From positions 72,573-136,572 of the forward strand of contig ONBA01000007.1 of assembly GCA_900315975.1 (NCBI GenBank): DNA of 64,000 nucleotides, given 5' to 3'. Source of the DNA: an uncultured Ruminococcus sp. GTDB lineage: Bacteria > Bacillota_A > Clostridia > Oscillospirales > Ruminococcaceae. The notes beneath the pieces were generated by a model that worked only from the letters and a program-made list of their open reading frames with translations, was not told the origin of the DNA and did not search any database. Each line of letters begins with the position of its first letter. Positions within the stretch are counted from its first letter, which is position 1. This document shows, one piece after another, positions 7,084 through 16,532 of this stretch. The translations under genes and the position numbers were made by a program.

Positions 7084-8982
7084 ATGAAGACTCTTGAAGA
7101 ACTCAAGGCTGTCAGAGAATCCATGAAGGGCGAGGTCGCTCTCAGAACTCATGGCAACGCTTCTTCAAAATATGAAAGACACGTACTCGTCTGCGGCGGT
7201 ACAGGATGTACTTCTTCCGGCTCTCCCAAGATCATCGAGAAGCTCGAGGAAGAATTCAAAGCAAACGGTCTCACAGACAAGGTTCAGATCGTAAAGACAG
7301 GTTGTTTCGGACTCTGCGAAAGAGGTCCTATCATGATAGTTTACCCCGAGGGTTCATTCTACTCACGAGTAAACATCGATGAGATCCCCCGCATCGTTAA
7401 GGAGCACCTCGTTGAAGGCAACCCCGTTAAGGAGTTCCTCTATGAAGAGACTGTTGAAGGCGATACTATCAAGGCTCTTGATGACACTGCATTCTACAAG
7501 AAGCAGCACCGTGTTGCTCTCAGAAACTGCGGCGTTATCAACCCTGAGAATATAAATGAATACATAGGACGCGACGGCTACAGCGCTCTCGGCAAGGTCC
7601 TCACAGAAATGAAGCCTGAGGACGTTATCCAGACTATCCTCGATTCCGGTCTCCGCGGAAGAGGCGGCGGCGGATTCCCGACAGGTATGAAGTGGAAGCT
7701 CGCAAGAAACATCGTTCCCGATGCTGACATGAAGTACGTTTGCTGTAACGCTGACGAGGGCGACCCGGGTGCATTCATGGACCGTTCCGTTCTCGAGGGC
7801 GATCCCCACGTTGTTCTTGAAGCTATGACGATCGCTGGTTATGCTATCGGCGCTAAGCAGGGTTATATCTACGTTCGTGCTGAGTACCCGATCGCTGTTG
7901 AGCGTCTTAACATCGCTATCAAGCAGGCTCGTGAAGCTGGTATGCTCGGTAAGGACATCTTCGGCACAGGCTTCGATTTCGATATCGACCTCCGTCTCGG
8001 CGCAGGCGCTTTCGTTTGCGGTGAGGAAACTGCCCTCATGACTTCTATCGAAGGCAACCGCGGTGAGCCCAGACCCAGACCTCCTTTCCCTGCTGAAAAA
8101 GGTCTTTTCCAGAAGCCTACTATCCTCAACAATGTTGAGACATATGCTAATATTCCTCAGATCATCCTCAACGGTGCAGACTGGTTCGCATCAATGGGTA
8201 CTGAGAAGTCAAAGGGTACCAAGGTATTCGCTCTCGGCGGTAAGATCAAGAACACAGGTCTCGTTGAGATCCCGATGGGTACTACTCTCCGCGAAGTTAT
8301 CGAAGAGATCGGTGGCGGTATCCCGAATGGCAAGAAGTTCAAGGCTGCTCAGACAGGTGGTCCTTCCGGCGGATGTATCCCTGCAGAGCATTTCGATATC
8401 CCGATCGACTATGATAACCTCATCAGCATCGGTTCTATGATGGGTTCAGGCGGACTTATCGTTATGGACGAAGACAACTGTATGGTCGATATCGCTAAGT
8501 TCTTCCTCGAATTTACAGTTGACGAGTCATGCGGTAAATGTACTCCCTGCCGTATCGGTACTAAGAGAATGTGGGAGATACTCGACCGCATCACTAAGGG
8601 CAAGGGCACTATAGAAGACCTCGACAAGCTCGAAGAGCTCGCTTACCACGTTAAGTCCAACTCTCTCTGCGGTCTCGGTCAGACAGCTCCTAACCCTGTA
8701 CTTTCTACACTCAAGTGCTTCAGAGATGAATATATTGCCCACGTTGTTGACAAAAAATGTCCTGCTGGCGTATGTAAGGATCTCCTCAGCTTCGAGATCG
8801 AGAAGGATAAGTGCTTCGGCTGCGGAATGTGTGCTAAGCAGTGTCCTGCTGAGGCAATCACAGTTACAGATTACACAGCACCCGGCAAGAAGAAGCCCGC
8901 ATACTCTATCGACAAGGATAAGTGCGTAAAGTGCGGCGCTTGTATGTCAACTTGTAAGTTCAAGGCAATCATCAAGAAGTAA
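7084..8982 (+). CDS. hydB: Bifurcating [FeFe] hydrogenase, NuoF-like flavin subunit
   Basis: A 632-residue flavoprotein subunit. Domains in order: an N-terminal thioredoxin-like [2Fe-2S] domain (VLVCGGTGCTSSGS ... KTGCFGLCERGP); the NuoF core with the glycine-rich NADH/FMN loop GLRGRGGGGFPTG, CNADEGDPGAFMDR and GAGAFVCGEETALM; the NuoF [4Fe-4S] motif ESCGKCTPCR with a distant Cys; and a C-terminal ferredoxin domain with two CxxCxxCxxxCP sets (CFGCGMCAKQC, CVKCGACMSTC). The extra N- and C-terminal iron-sulfur domains distinguish HydB/HndC from respiratory NuoF. Together with hydC and hydA it couples NADH and reduced ferredoxin oxidation to hydrogen formation; whether this enzyme truly bifurcates is inferred from the family. 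Confidence 0.95.
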   Translation: MKTLEELKAVRESMKGEVALRTHGNASSKYERHVLVCGGTGCTSSGSPKIIEKLEEEFKANGLTDKVQIVKTGCFGLCERGPIMIVYPEGSFYSRVNIDEIPRIVKEHLVEGNPVKEFLYEETVEGDTIKALDDTAFYKKQHRVALRNCGVINPENINEYIGRDGYSALGKVLTEMKPEDVIQTILDSGLRGRGGGGFPTGMKWKLARNIVPDADMKYVCCNADEGDPGAFMDRSVLEGDPHVVLEAMTIAGYAIGAKQGYIYVRAEYPIAVERLNIAIKQAREAGMLGKDIFGTGFDFDIDLRLGAGAFVCGEETALMTSIEGNRGEPRPRPPFPAEKGLFQKPTILNNVETYANIPQIILNGADWFASMGTEKSKGTKVFALGGKIKNTGLVEIPMGTTLREVIEEIGGGIPNGKKFKAAQTGGPSGGCIPAEHFDIPIDYDNLISIGSMMGSGGLIVMDEDNCMVDIAKFFLEFTVDESCGKCTPCRIGTKRMWEILDRITKGKGTIEDLDKLEELAYHVKSNSLCGLGQTAPNPVLSTLKCFRDEYIAHVVDKKCPAGVCKDLLSFEIEKDKCFGCGMCAKQCPAEAITVTDYTAPGKKKPAYSIDKDKCVKCGACMSTCKFKAIIKK

Positions 8983-8997
8983 GCGGAGGAATAATCA

Positions 8998-10746
8998 ATG
9001 GAAAATATCACAGTTAAAGTCAATGGTGTTGAGATCTCCGTCCCCAAGGGTACTACTGTTCTTGAGGCTGCCCACAATGCTGGTTTTGAGATTCCCACAC
9101 TTTGCTACATGAAAGAGATCAACGAGATCGGCGCTTGCCGTATCTGCGTTACTGAGGTAAACGAGGGCAGAGGCTTCCGTCTCGTTGCCGGCTGCGTTTA
9201 TCCCTGCTCACCTAACATGGAGATCCTCACAAATTCTCCTAAGGTTATCGAGTCACGCAAGAAGACTCTTGAGCTCATTCTCTCTACACACGACAGAAAG
9301 TGCCTCTCCTGCGTAAGAAGCGGCAACTGCGAGCTTCAGAAGCTCTGCAAGGACTACGGTGTTGAGGACGCTGGCAAGTACGACGGCGTTAATGAGCACT
9401 ACGAAATAGACGATACAGCTGCACATATGTACCGCGATAACAATAAATGTATCCTTTGCCGCCGCTGCGTAGCAGTTTGCTCTAAGACACAGGGTATCGG
9501 TGTTATCGGCGCAAATGAGCGTGGATTCAAGACATTTATCGGTTCTGCATTCAACATGGGTCTCGGCGAGACAAGCTGTGTATCATGCGGACAGTGTATC
9601 GCTGTTTGTCCTGTTGGCGCTATCGCTGAAAAGGACTACACAAAGCCTGTTCTCGAAGCTATCGCTGATCCTGAGAAGACTGTTCTCGTTCAGACAGCTC
9701 CTGCTGTACGTGCAGGTCTCGGTGAGGCATTCGGTCTCCCGATCGGTACAAACGTAGAAGGCAAGATGGCAGCTGCTCTCCGCCGCCTCGGCTTCGATAA
9801 GGTATTCGATACCGATTTCGCTGCTGACCTCACAATTATGGAAGAGGCTAACGAGTTCATTGAGCGCGTTCAGAACGGCGGTACTCTCCCGATGATCACT
9901 TCATGCTCACCCGGATGGGTCAAGTTCTGCGAGCACTACTATCCTGATCTTCTTGATCACCTTTCAACCTGCAAGTCGCCTCAGCAGATGTTCGGTGCAA
10001 CAGCTAAGACTTACTACGCTGAGAAGATGGGTCTCGATCCTAAGAACATCGTTATGGTTTCTATCATGCCTTGTACTGCTAAGAAGTTCGAGATTGGCAG
10101 ACCTGATCAGAGCGCAGCTGGCGTTCCTGACGTTGATTTCGCTCTCACAACCCGTGAACTCGGCAGAATGATCGAGCGTGCTGGTATCAACTTCCTCGGT
10201 CTTGAGGACGAAAAGTTCGATGATCCGCTCGGAATCTCAACCGGTGCTGGTGTTATCTTCGGCGCTACAGGCGGTGTTATGGAGGCTGCTCTCAGAACAG
10301 CTGTTCACACTCTTACAGGCGAGACAGTTACTGATCTTCCTGAGGTTCGCGGAACTAAGGATATCAAGGAAGCTACTTACAAGGTTGGCGACCTCGATGT
10401 TAAGGTTGCTGTTACAAGCGGACTCGCTAACGCTCGTAAGGTTCTCGACGACATCAGAGCTGGCAAGTGCGATGCTCAGTTCATCGAGATAATGGCTTGT
10501 CCCGGCGGCTGCGTAAACGGCGGCGGTCAGCCTCAGGTTCCTATGGGAATCAGAAACTTCGTTGACATCAGAGAAGAGAGAGCTAAGGTTCTCTACAACC
10601 TCGATAAGTCAATGCCGCTCCGTCAGTCACACGAAAACCCCGCTATCAAGGAAGTTTACAAGACATTCTTTGAAAAGCCCGGCAGCCATAAGGCTCACGA
10701 AGTTCTCCACACATCTTATGTTAAGAGAAAGATAAACGAAGTTTGA
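8998..10746 (+). CDS. hydA: [FeFe] hydrogenase catalytic subunit
   Basis: The catalytic subunit (582 residues). Order of parts: plant-type [2Fe-2S] domain (GACRICVTEV), the His-Cys [4Fe-4S] motif HDRKCLSCVRSGNCELQ, a two-cluster ferredoxin domain (CILCRRCVAVC and CVSCGQCIAVCPVGAI), then the H-cluster domain with all three signatures, TSCSPGWVKFCE, MPCTAKKFE and MACPGGCVNGGGQP. All H-cluster cysteine ligands and the proton-relay cysteine in TSCSPGW are present, so the enzyme should be active. It needs HydE, HydF and HydG for maturation; hydG is about 18 kb away in this window, hydE and hydF are not here. The gene closes the operon and is followed by a strong terminator. Confidence 0.96.
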   Translation: MENITVKVNGVEISVPKGTTVLEAAHNAGFEIPTLCYMKEINEIGACRICVTEVNEGRGFRLVAGCVYPCSPNMEILTNSPKVIESRKKTLELILSTHDRKCLSCVRSGNCELQKLCKDYGVEDAGKYDGVNEHYEIDDTAAHMYRDNNKCILCRRCVAVCSKTQGIGVIGANERGFKTFIGSAFNMGLGETSCVSCGQCIAVCPVGAIAEKDYTKPVLEAIADPEKTVLVQTAPAVRAGLGEAFGLPIGTNVEGKMAAALRRLGFDKVFDTDFAADLTIMEEANEFIERVQNGGTLPMITSCSPGWVKFCEHYYPDLLDHLSTCKSPQQMFGATAKTYYAEKMGLDPKNIVMVSIMPCTAKKFEIGRPDQSAAGVPDVDFALTTRELGRMIERAGINFLGLEDEKFDDPLGISTGAGVIFGATGGVMEAALRTAVHTLTGETVTDLPEVRGTKDIKEATYKVGDLDVKVAVTSGLANARKVLDDIRAGKCDAQFIEIMACPGGCVNGGGQPQVPMGIRNFVDIREERAKVLYNLDKSMPLRQSHENPAIKEVYKTFFEKPGSHKAHEVLHTSYVKRKINEV

Positions 10747-10776
10747 TTCTTTTGAAAATGTCCATTCGATAAAAGT

Positions 10777-10808
10777 ATCCCTCCGGTATTATTTACCGGA
10801 GGGATTTT
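10777..10808 (+). terminator. Terminator of the hydrogenase operon
   Basis: ATCCCTCCGGTA (10777-10788) pairs perfectly with TACCGGAGGGAT (10794-10805) followed by TTTT. Confidence 0.9.
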
Positions 10809-10830
10809 CATAAAAATAAAGGAGAATACT

Positions 10831-11046
10831 ATGGAACACATTTGCGAATTATGCGGAACTAAACTCATCAGCGGTAAGCTTTTTACTCCTACTCCACATG
10901 ATGTTATGTTCTATCCTCTCGGCGAGGAATTTAAATTCGACCCGCAGCGCAGTACAATACACTGTGAGGCTTGCCCGAAATGCGGACATATCCAGAATAT
11001 GACTCTCACCTCCCCTGATAAGATATTCGGTGAGAACGGCGAATGA
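10831..11046 (+). CDS. Small zinc-ribbon-like protein
   Basis: A 71-residue protein with two cysteine pairs, CELCGT at residues 5-8 and CEACPKCGH near residue 48-53, the spacing of a zinc ribbon. No family name recognised. It has its own AAGGAG ribosome binding site, follows the hydrogenase terminator by 22 bases, and its TGA overlaps the ATG of the phosphatase gene (ATGA), so translation is coupled. The role is unknown; a nucleic-acid- or protein-binding accessory is possible. Confidence 0.7.
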   Translation: MEHICELCGTKLISGKLFTPTPHDVMFYPLGEEFKFDPQRSTIHCEACPKCGHIQNMTLTSPDKIFGENGE

Positions 11047-11615
11047 GTTTACTCGATTCAACCCTGAATACACGTGCGATACTTCCGGATAGTATGCGGT
11101 TTATCCGCAGTGATGCGCCCTTTGCTCTCACTGAAAACGAATTGAACTGGCTCAGATACAACGATATAACAACAGTTATCGACCTGCGTTCAGAGAACGA
11201 AGCTGCTGCCTGCCCGAGTATACTTGCTAACGCTGAGGGATTCAAATACATAAATATTCCGGTAACAGGCGGAAATATCGTCCCGAAAACTCCTGACGAC
11301 GTCGGAAAATCGTACATTGCAATGGTCGATGAGCAGATGAAGCACATAATCACGACTATCATGTCCGCAGAAACAAACGTGATATTCTTCTGCTCAGCCG
11401 GTAAGGACAGGACCGGTGTTGTATCAGCAATCATCCTCCATAAGCTCGGATTCGACGACGAATACATAATCGCTGACTACCTCCGCTCCGGAGAAGAACT
11501 GCGTGAAATGCTCGAAGCCTACGGAAAAAGCGGAGTCGCCGACATAAATGTTATAACCCCTCAGCGGCGCTATATCACTGAACTTCTTGAATTTATCAAA
11601 GGAAATGAAGTATGA
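11043..11615 (+). CDS. Tyrosine-protein phosphatase family protein
   Basis: A 190-residue member of the Y_phosphatase3 group (dual-specificity/tyrosine phosphatases common in Firmicutes). The active-site P-loop CSAGKDRTG, i.e. C-x5-R-T/S-G, is intact at about residue 118, with the general-acid region (VTGGNIVPKTPDD) before it and the typical N-terminal FIRSDAPFALTENELNWL and TTVIDLRSENE segments. The family removes phosphate from phosphotyrosine or from phosphoinositides; the substrate here is unknown. Its start overlaps the preceding zinc protein and its end overlaps the acetyltransferase gene by 4 bases each, indicating a three-gene operon. Confidence 0.88.
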   Translation: MSLLDSTLNTRAILPDSMRFIRSDAPFALTENELNWLRYNDITTVIDLRSENEAAACPSILANAEGFKYINIPVTGGNIVPKTPDDVGKSYIAMVDEQMKHIITTIMSAETNVIFFCSAGKDRTGVVSAIILHKLGFDDEYIIADYLRSGEELREMLEAYGKSGVADINVITPQRRYITELLEFIKGNEV

Positions 11616-12109
11616 TAGAAATAAAAAAGGTCAAATATCTCCCCGAACTCAGACGGCTTGCCGAGGTTGCGGACGAGATATGGCATGAATGTTTTGTTGA
11701 CATCATCAGTAACGGACAGATTGACTACATGGTAGAAAAATTTCAGTCTCTCGATGCCATGTGCAAACAAATTGAAGAGCAGTCGTACTGCTACTTCGCA
11801 GTTTACGACGACAGCGACCTCTGCGGATATTTCGCGGTTAAACCCGAATCTGACGACCGCTTCTTCCTCAGCAAGCTTTATCTGCGCCATGATAAACGCG
11901 GTAACGGTATTGCAAAAAAAATGCTTGAAAAAGTATTTGAAGAAGCTCGTGCCGCAAATAAAAAAACAGTCTACCTGACCGTAAACAAGCAAAATGAACA
12001 CGCAATAGCAGTCTACAAAAAAACCGGTTTCACGCTGATTGACAGCGTTATCACCGATATCGGCGGCGGATATGTCATGGACGACTACATTTTCTCATAC
12101 ACTCTTTGA
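11612..12109 (+). CDS. GNAT family N-acetyltransferase
   Basis: A 165-residue acetyltransferase of the GNAT fold. The acetyl-CoA-binding motif A is visible as LRHDKRGNGIAKKMLEKV (Q/R-x-x-G-x-G/A pattern), preceded by the strand YFAVKPESDDRFFLSKLYL and followed by VYLTVNKQNEHAIAVYKKTGF, the standard motif B with the N-x-x-A-x-x-x-Y-x-x-x-G-F ending. The start is coupled to the phosphatase gene by ATGA overlap. Acceptor substrate cannot be told from sequence. Confidence 0.88.
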   Translation: MIEIKKVKYLPELRRLAEVADEIWHECFVDIISNGQIDYMVEKFQSLDAMCKQIEEQSYCYFAVYDDSDLCGYFAVKPESDDRFFLSKLYLRHDKRGNGIAKKMLEKVFEEARAANKKTVYLTVNKQNEHAIAVYKKTGFTLIDSVITDIGGGYVMDDYIFSYTL

Positions 12110-12135
12110 TGCTTCAATCTGCAAACATTCATATA

Positions 12136-12164
12136 TTGCACAATCCTGCAATATAATGTATAAT
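12136..12164 (+). promoter_or_regulatory. Promoter of mntP
   Basis: TTGCAC (12136-12141), 17 bp, TATAAT (12159-12164). It lies just after the acetyltransferase stop, so mntP has its own start point near 12171. Confidence 0.7.
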
Positions 12165-12189
12165 AGTTAAGGCAGAAATATCTGTTTTC

Positions 12190-12215
12190 CGGGCACACGC
12201 TGCCCGAGTTTTTTT
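12190..12215 (+). terminator. Terminator-like hairpin in the mntP leader
   Basis: CGGGCA (12190-12195), a CACGC loop, TGCCCG (12201-12206) and seven T's (12209-12215) stand between the mntP promoter and its ribosome binding site GAGGAGAGG. Either it ends the upstream operon, or it attenuates mntP itself. The leader is far shorter than a yybP-ykoY manganese riboswitch. Confidence 0.65.
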
Positions 12216-12228
12216 GAGGAGAGGCTAT

Positions 12229-12798
12229 ATGAATTTAACTGAACTTATCCTTCTTTCCCTGGGACTTGCAATGGATGCTTTCTCAGTCTCAGTCTGCAAG
12301 GGACTGAGTATGAAGAAGATTGACTATAAAGGCGCAGCGGTAACTGCGCTGTTTTTCGGTGCATTTCAGGGCTTTATGCCGCTCATCGGCTATTTACTCG
12401 GAAGTCGTTTTGAAAAATTTATAAGCAGCTACAGCCACTGGATAGCCTTTGTACTGCTCGGTTTCATCGGAGGCAAAATGGTACTCGAAGTGATACGCGG
12501 CAATGAAGATGACGAGTCTGCAAAAGAGTACAAACTCGACCTGAAAGAACTGTTTATACTTGCGATAGCAACAAGTATCGATGCGCTCGCGGTAGGAGTA
12601 ATATTCGCGGCACAGAAAACTCCGATATTCAGTTCTGTTACCGTTATAGGAATTATCACATTTGTTACAAGTCTGATAGGAGTAATTATCGGCAACCGTT
12701 TCGGCAGCAAGTACGAAAAAAAAGCCGAACTTGCCGGCGGAATAGTACTTATACTTATCGGTGTAAAGCTTCTCCTTGAAGGAATCGGCATCATATAA
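12229..12798 (+). CDS. mntP: Manganese efflux pump MntP
   Basis: A 189-residue six-helix membrane protein of the MntP (DUF204) family, which exports Mn2+. The two internally related halves both carry the acidic helix motif: LGLAMDAFSVSVCKG in the first half and IATSIDALAVGVIFA in the second, with the conserved Asp residues used for metal transport. FFGAFQGFMPLIGYLLG is the other hallmark. I start at ATG 12229 with GAGGAG upstream; an in-frame TTG at 12214 is inside the hairpin and unlikely. It is a single-gene transcript. Regulation by manganese is usual for the family but not shown here. Confidence 0.93.
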   Translation: MNLTELILLSLGLAMDAFSVSVCKGLSMKKIDYKGAAVTALFFGAFQGFMPLIGYLLGSRFEKFISSYSHWIAFVLLGFIGGKMVLEVIRGNEDDESAKEYKLDLKELFILAIATSIDALAVGVIFAAQKTPIFSSVTVIGIITFVTSLIGVIIGNRFGSKYEKKAELAGGIVLILIGVKLLLEGIGII

Positions 12799-12802
12799 AA
12801 AT

Positions 12803-12924
12803 GAGCGGACACGTAAGGGGAGCCCCCTTTGGCGGTTTCGCAGGATACCGAATATGTACCGTAAATTTACGGCTCGGTAGCCCACAGATTCCGCTAAGGG
12901 AAGCACTCTAATGTATGTCCGCTC
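12803..12924. repeat. 122-bp inverted-repeat element between mntP and yebC
   Basis: GAGCGGACA (12803-12811) and TGTCCGCTC (12916-12924) are perfect 9-bp terminal inverted repeats. Inside lies the palindrome CCGTAAATTTACGG (12859-12872) nested in ACCGA/TCGGT (12847-12851, 12874-12878), and GGGG/CCCC stretches near 12817-12828. Both ends run into T-rich tails, so it may act as a two-way terminator for the converging mntP and yebC transcripts. The size and layout also suit a small mobile repeat. It shares CCCACAG-TTCCGC-like sequence with the element at 31400-31479. Confidence 0.55.
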
Positions 12925-12933
12925 TTATTTTTA

Positions 12934-13668
12934 TTATTCTTCTTCAGGCATTTCCCAGTTGTGGTAAACGTTCTGAACGTCGTCATTATCCTCAAGGTGT
13001 TCGAGAAGAAGGTTCATCTTCTTGATGTGGTCCTCGTCAGTGAGAGTTGTGTAGTTCGCCGGAACCATCTCAGCCTCAGCAGAAAGAACGTTATAGCCCT
13101 TTGCAGCAAGGCCCTCTCTGAGTGCTGATACGTTCTCAGGAGCGCACTCTATCTCAACAGTCTCCTCGGAAACATCGAAATCATCGCCGCCGCACTCGAA
13201 AACATCTTCCATAACAGCGTCTTCATCGAGACCTGTATTCTCAAGAACAACGATACCCTTCTTTGAAAACATGAATGATACGCAGCCTGTTGTACCGAGG
13301 TTGCCGCCGAACTTGTCGAAATAGTGACGGATATCACCTGCTGTACGGTTCTTGTTATCGGTAAGGCACTCAACGATTACTGCAACACCGTTAGGACCGT
13401 ATCCCTCATAAGTGAGGTTTTCGTAGTTATTCTTGTCCTCACCGCCGGCAGCCTTCTTGATAACGCGGTCGATATTGTCGTTAGGCACATTGTTTGCCTT
13501 AGCCTTAGCAATAAGGTCACGAAGCTTAGCATTGTTAGCAGGGTCGGGACCGCCCTCTCTTACGACAACAGTGATCTCACGACCGATCTTAGTAAAGATC
13601 TTACCCTTAGCAGCGTCGGTTGCTTCTTTTTTACGTTTGATATTATTCCATTTTGAATGACCTGACAT
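12934..13668 (-). CDS. yebC: YebC/PmpR family transcriptional/translation factor
   Basis: A 244-residue YebC/PmpR-family protein. The family start MSGHSKWNNIKRKK is exact and marks the true ATG (complement of 13666-13668), with AAAGGAG upstream; the longer open frame is not used. Other family blocks: KIGREITVVVREGGPDPANN, IDRVIKKAAGG, YEGYGPNGVAVIVECLTDN and NRTAGDIRHYFDKFGGNLG. Family members bind DNA in some species, and in others act on stalled ribosomes; the role here is not decided by sequence. A 56-residue ORF directly upstream ends within the ribosome binding site, so they are co-transcribed. Confidence 0.95.
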   Translation of the reverse strand: MSGHSKWNNIKRKKEATDAAKGKIFTKIGREITVVVREGGPDPANNAKLRDLIAKAKANNVPNDNIDRVIKKAAGGEDKNNYENLTYEGYGPNGVAVIVECLTDNKNRTAGDIRHYFDKFGGNLGTTGCVSFMFSKKGIVVLENTGLDEDAVMEDVFECGGDDFDVSEETVEIECAPENVSALREGLAAKGYNVLSAEAEMVPANYTTLTDEDHIKKMNLLLEHLEDNDDVQNVYHNWEMPEEE

Positions 13669-13681
13669 GGTTGATTCTCCT

Positions 13682-13852
13682 TTACTCTGAATAGATATAA
13701 TTCTCGTCAGTATCGTGACGAAGTTTATATAAACGGGTAATTTTTTCATCGCGATAGTCGAGGATAGCGACGAGTGACGCTCCGACTATGAAACCGAGCG
13801 AAAAAGCTGCACAAGTTCCGAGAAAAAGACTTCTTGTATTGTTTCCTTCCAT
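13682..13852 (-). CDS. Small single-pass membrane protein, unknown
   Basis: A 56-residue frame (ATG at the complement of 13850-13852) with an ACGGAGG ribosome binding site. Residues about 8-30 (LFLGTCAAFSLGFIVGASLV) form one transmembrane helix, followed by a charged tail (LDYRDEKITRLYKLRHD). Its stop TAA overlaps the AAAGGAG of yebC. It sits between mrnC and yebC in the same direction, and nothing else fills the gap. No family recognised; real translation is likely because of the ribosome binding site and tight packing. Confidence 0.6.
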   Translation of the reverse strand: MEGNNTRSLFLGTCAAFSLGFIVGASLVAILDYRDEKITRLYKLRHDTDENYIYSE

Positions 13853-13866
13853 GATGAACCTCCGTT

Positions 13867-14283
13867 TTAATCGTTATCAATAGCTATATCAGCGCCGTCG
13901 ATCATAACGCTGAAAAGTTCATAAATCCTGTCGTTCCTGCCGAGCAGGAAAAGGTAGCCAAAAAGGCTTTCTATAGCCGTAGCACGCCTGTATTGGGCAG
14001 CGTCGGCATGCTTGGGCACGGTATTGCCTGTCGCATTTCTTCCGCGTTTGAGTACTGCAAACTCGTTATCGTCGAGAACCTCTGCAAGTCTGTCATATAC
14101 CGACGACTGAAACTCGGCACAGACCAGTTTTATCTTTGCGGAATGAAGCTTAGACACCGGCATATTGGCAATTCTCAGCAAGTGGTCGCGCACAAGTGTA
14201 TCGTAGACGCTGTCACCGAGAAAAGCAAGACTAAGCGGACTGTAGGTATTTGCCTCGCGTCCTGATAGGTATTCTCTTTCCAT
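13867..14283 (-). CDS. mrnC: Mini-ribonuclease III
   Basis: A 138-residue RNase III-fold endonuclease without a double-stranded RNA-binding domain. Mini-III matures 23S rRNA ends in Firmicutes. The RNase III catalytic signature is recognisable: SLAFLGDSVYDTLVRDHLL (with the Asp of LAFLGDxVxE/D) and, further on, YRRATAIESLFGYLFLLGR, where the Glu corresponds to the second metal ligand. I start at the ATG complementary to 14281-14283, one base after the obg stop; a TTG 11 codons earlier is possible since neither has a strong ribosome binding site. Translation is probably coupled to obg. Confidence 0.88.
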   Translation of the reverse strand: MEREYLSGREANTYSPLSLAFLGDSVYDTLVRDHLLRIANMPVSKLHSAKIKLVCAEFQSSVYDRLAEVLDDNEFAVLKRGRNATGNTVPKHADAAQYRRATAIESLFGYLFLLGRNDRIYELFSVMIDGADIAIDND

Positions 14284-14284
14284 A

Positions 14285-15574
<1,290 letters not shown>

Positions 15575-15582
15575 TTAAAGAA

Positions 15583-15608
15583 AAATCCCAAGCAAACGCT
15601 CGGGATTT
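15583..15608 (-). terminator. Terminator-like hairpin between rpmA and obg
   Basis: AAATCCC-A-AGC (15583-15593) pairs with GCT-C-GGGATTT (15598-15608) and is followed on the minus strand by TTTTTC, just before the obg ribosome binding site. It probably lowers read-through from the ribosomal genes into obg. Confidence 0.65.
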
Positions 15609-15625
15609 ATGACGCAATAAATTGA

Positions 15626-15907
15626 TTACTGCTCTGTGTAAACAGAAACCTTCTTACGGTCACGACCGTAACGCTCGAATTTAACTGTTCCGCTTACTGT
15701 AGCGAATAATGTATCATCAGAACCGATACCTACGCCCTCACCTGGATGGATATGTGTACCTCTCTGACGAACGAGGATATTGCCAGCCTTAACGAACTGA
15801 CCGTCAGCTCTCTTAACGCCGAGTCTCTTAGCCTCAGAGTCACGACCGTTCTTTGTAGAACCAACACCCTTCTTATGAGCGAAGAACTGCATACTGATCT
15901 TAAACAT
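15626..15907 (-). CDS. rpmA: Ribosomal protein L27 with cleavable N-terminal extension
   Basis: Large-subunit protein L27, 93 residues. The start [16 protein letters not shown] carries the Firmicutes extension that the Prp protease removes after the FF pair, exposing AHKKG, the residues that reach the peptidyl-transferase centre. Family blocks [19 protein letters not shown] and [15 protein letters not shown] are intact. The protease gene prp is the immediate upstream neighbour. Confidence 0.97.
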   Translation of the reverse strand: MFKISMQFFAHKKGVGSTKNGRDSEAKRLGVKRADGQFVKAGNILVRQRGTHIHPGEGVGIGSDDTLFATVSGTVKFERYGRDRKKVSVYTEQ

Positions 15908-15909
15908 AC

Positions 15910-16224
15910 TTACACCTCCGAAATAGTGATCTTAATAGTTTTCGGGAATTCTTCAAGGACTGAACCAAGGTGTTTCTCAAGCTGATCAATGATACGCGAA
16001 GCGCCGTCAGCCGGAGCAACACTGCATTTTATGATATTATCACCGATATTGACTTCGGGGCCGAACCCGAATTCAGCGAGAAGATTCAGCGTAAGCTGAA
16101 CTGCTGATGAAACAGCCGCACAGACAATATCCTGACCGCTGTCAGCATAACCTGCGTGACCGCTTATATCAAATCCTGTCAGAAACCCATTTGATTTTTT
16201 GAATCCTGCACGGATCATGATCAA
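15910..16224 (-). CDS. prp: Ribosomal-processing cysteine protease Prp
   Basis: A 104-residue Prp (YsxB) protease. The catalytic His and Cys are in [22 protein letters not shown], the defining motif. It cleaves the N-terminal extension of L27, encoded 2 bases downstream. The start ATG overlaps the rplU stop by 4 bases, so the three genes are translated together. Confidence 0.95.
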   Translation of the reverse strand: MIMIRAGFKKSNGFLTGFDISGHAGYADSGQDIVCAAVSSAVQLTLNLLAEFGFGPEVNIGDNIIKCSVAPADGASRIIDQLEKHLGSVLEEFPKTIKITISEV

Positions 16225-16532
16225 GCCTTGATTGCTTCGATCTTGACCTGAGTGTAAGGCTGTCTGTGACCCTGCTTTCTCTTTTCACCCTTCTTAGGCT
16301 TGTAGGTGAAAACAGTGATCTTCTTAGCCTTGCCGTTCTTAACTACCTTAGCTTCAACAGCTGCGCCGTCAACGTAGGGAGTACCTACCTTGATTCCGTC
16401 ATCAGCACCGAGAGCAACGACCTTATCGAAAGTAACAGTCTCATCAGCCTCTGCTGCGAGCTTTTCGATGAAGATGATATCTCCCTCGTTTACCTGATAC
16501 TGCTTTCCGCCGGTTTCAATAACTGCGTACAT
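16221..16532 (-). CDS. rplU: Ribosomal protein L21
   Basis: Large-subunit protein L21, 103 residues, starting [18 protein letters not shown] as in the family; seven extra upstream codons in frame are not used. The C-terminal [21 protein letters not shown] block binds 23S rRNA. It opens the rplU-prp-rpmA-obg-mrnC-yebC gene group and has a strong promoter and a structured leader. Confidence 0.97.
   Translation of the reverse strand: MYAVIETGGKQYQVNEGDIIFIEKLAAEADETVTFDKVVALGADDGIKVGTPYVDGAAVEAKVVKNGKAKKITVFTYKPKKGEKRKQGHRQPYTQVKIEAIKA

Noticed and set aside
12120..12230. yybP-ykoY manganese riboswitch before mntP
   Set aside because: The leader from the promoter is only about 55 bases and lacks the conserved two-loop core of that riboswitch.
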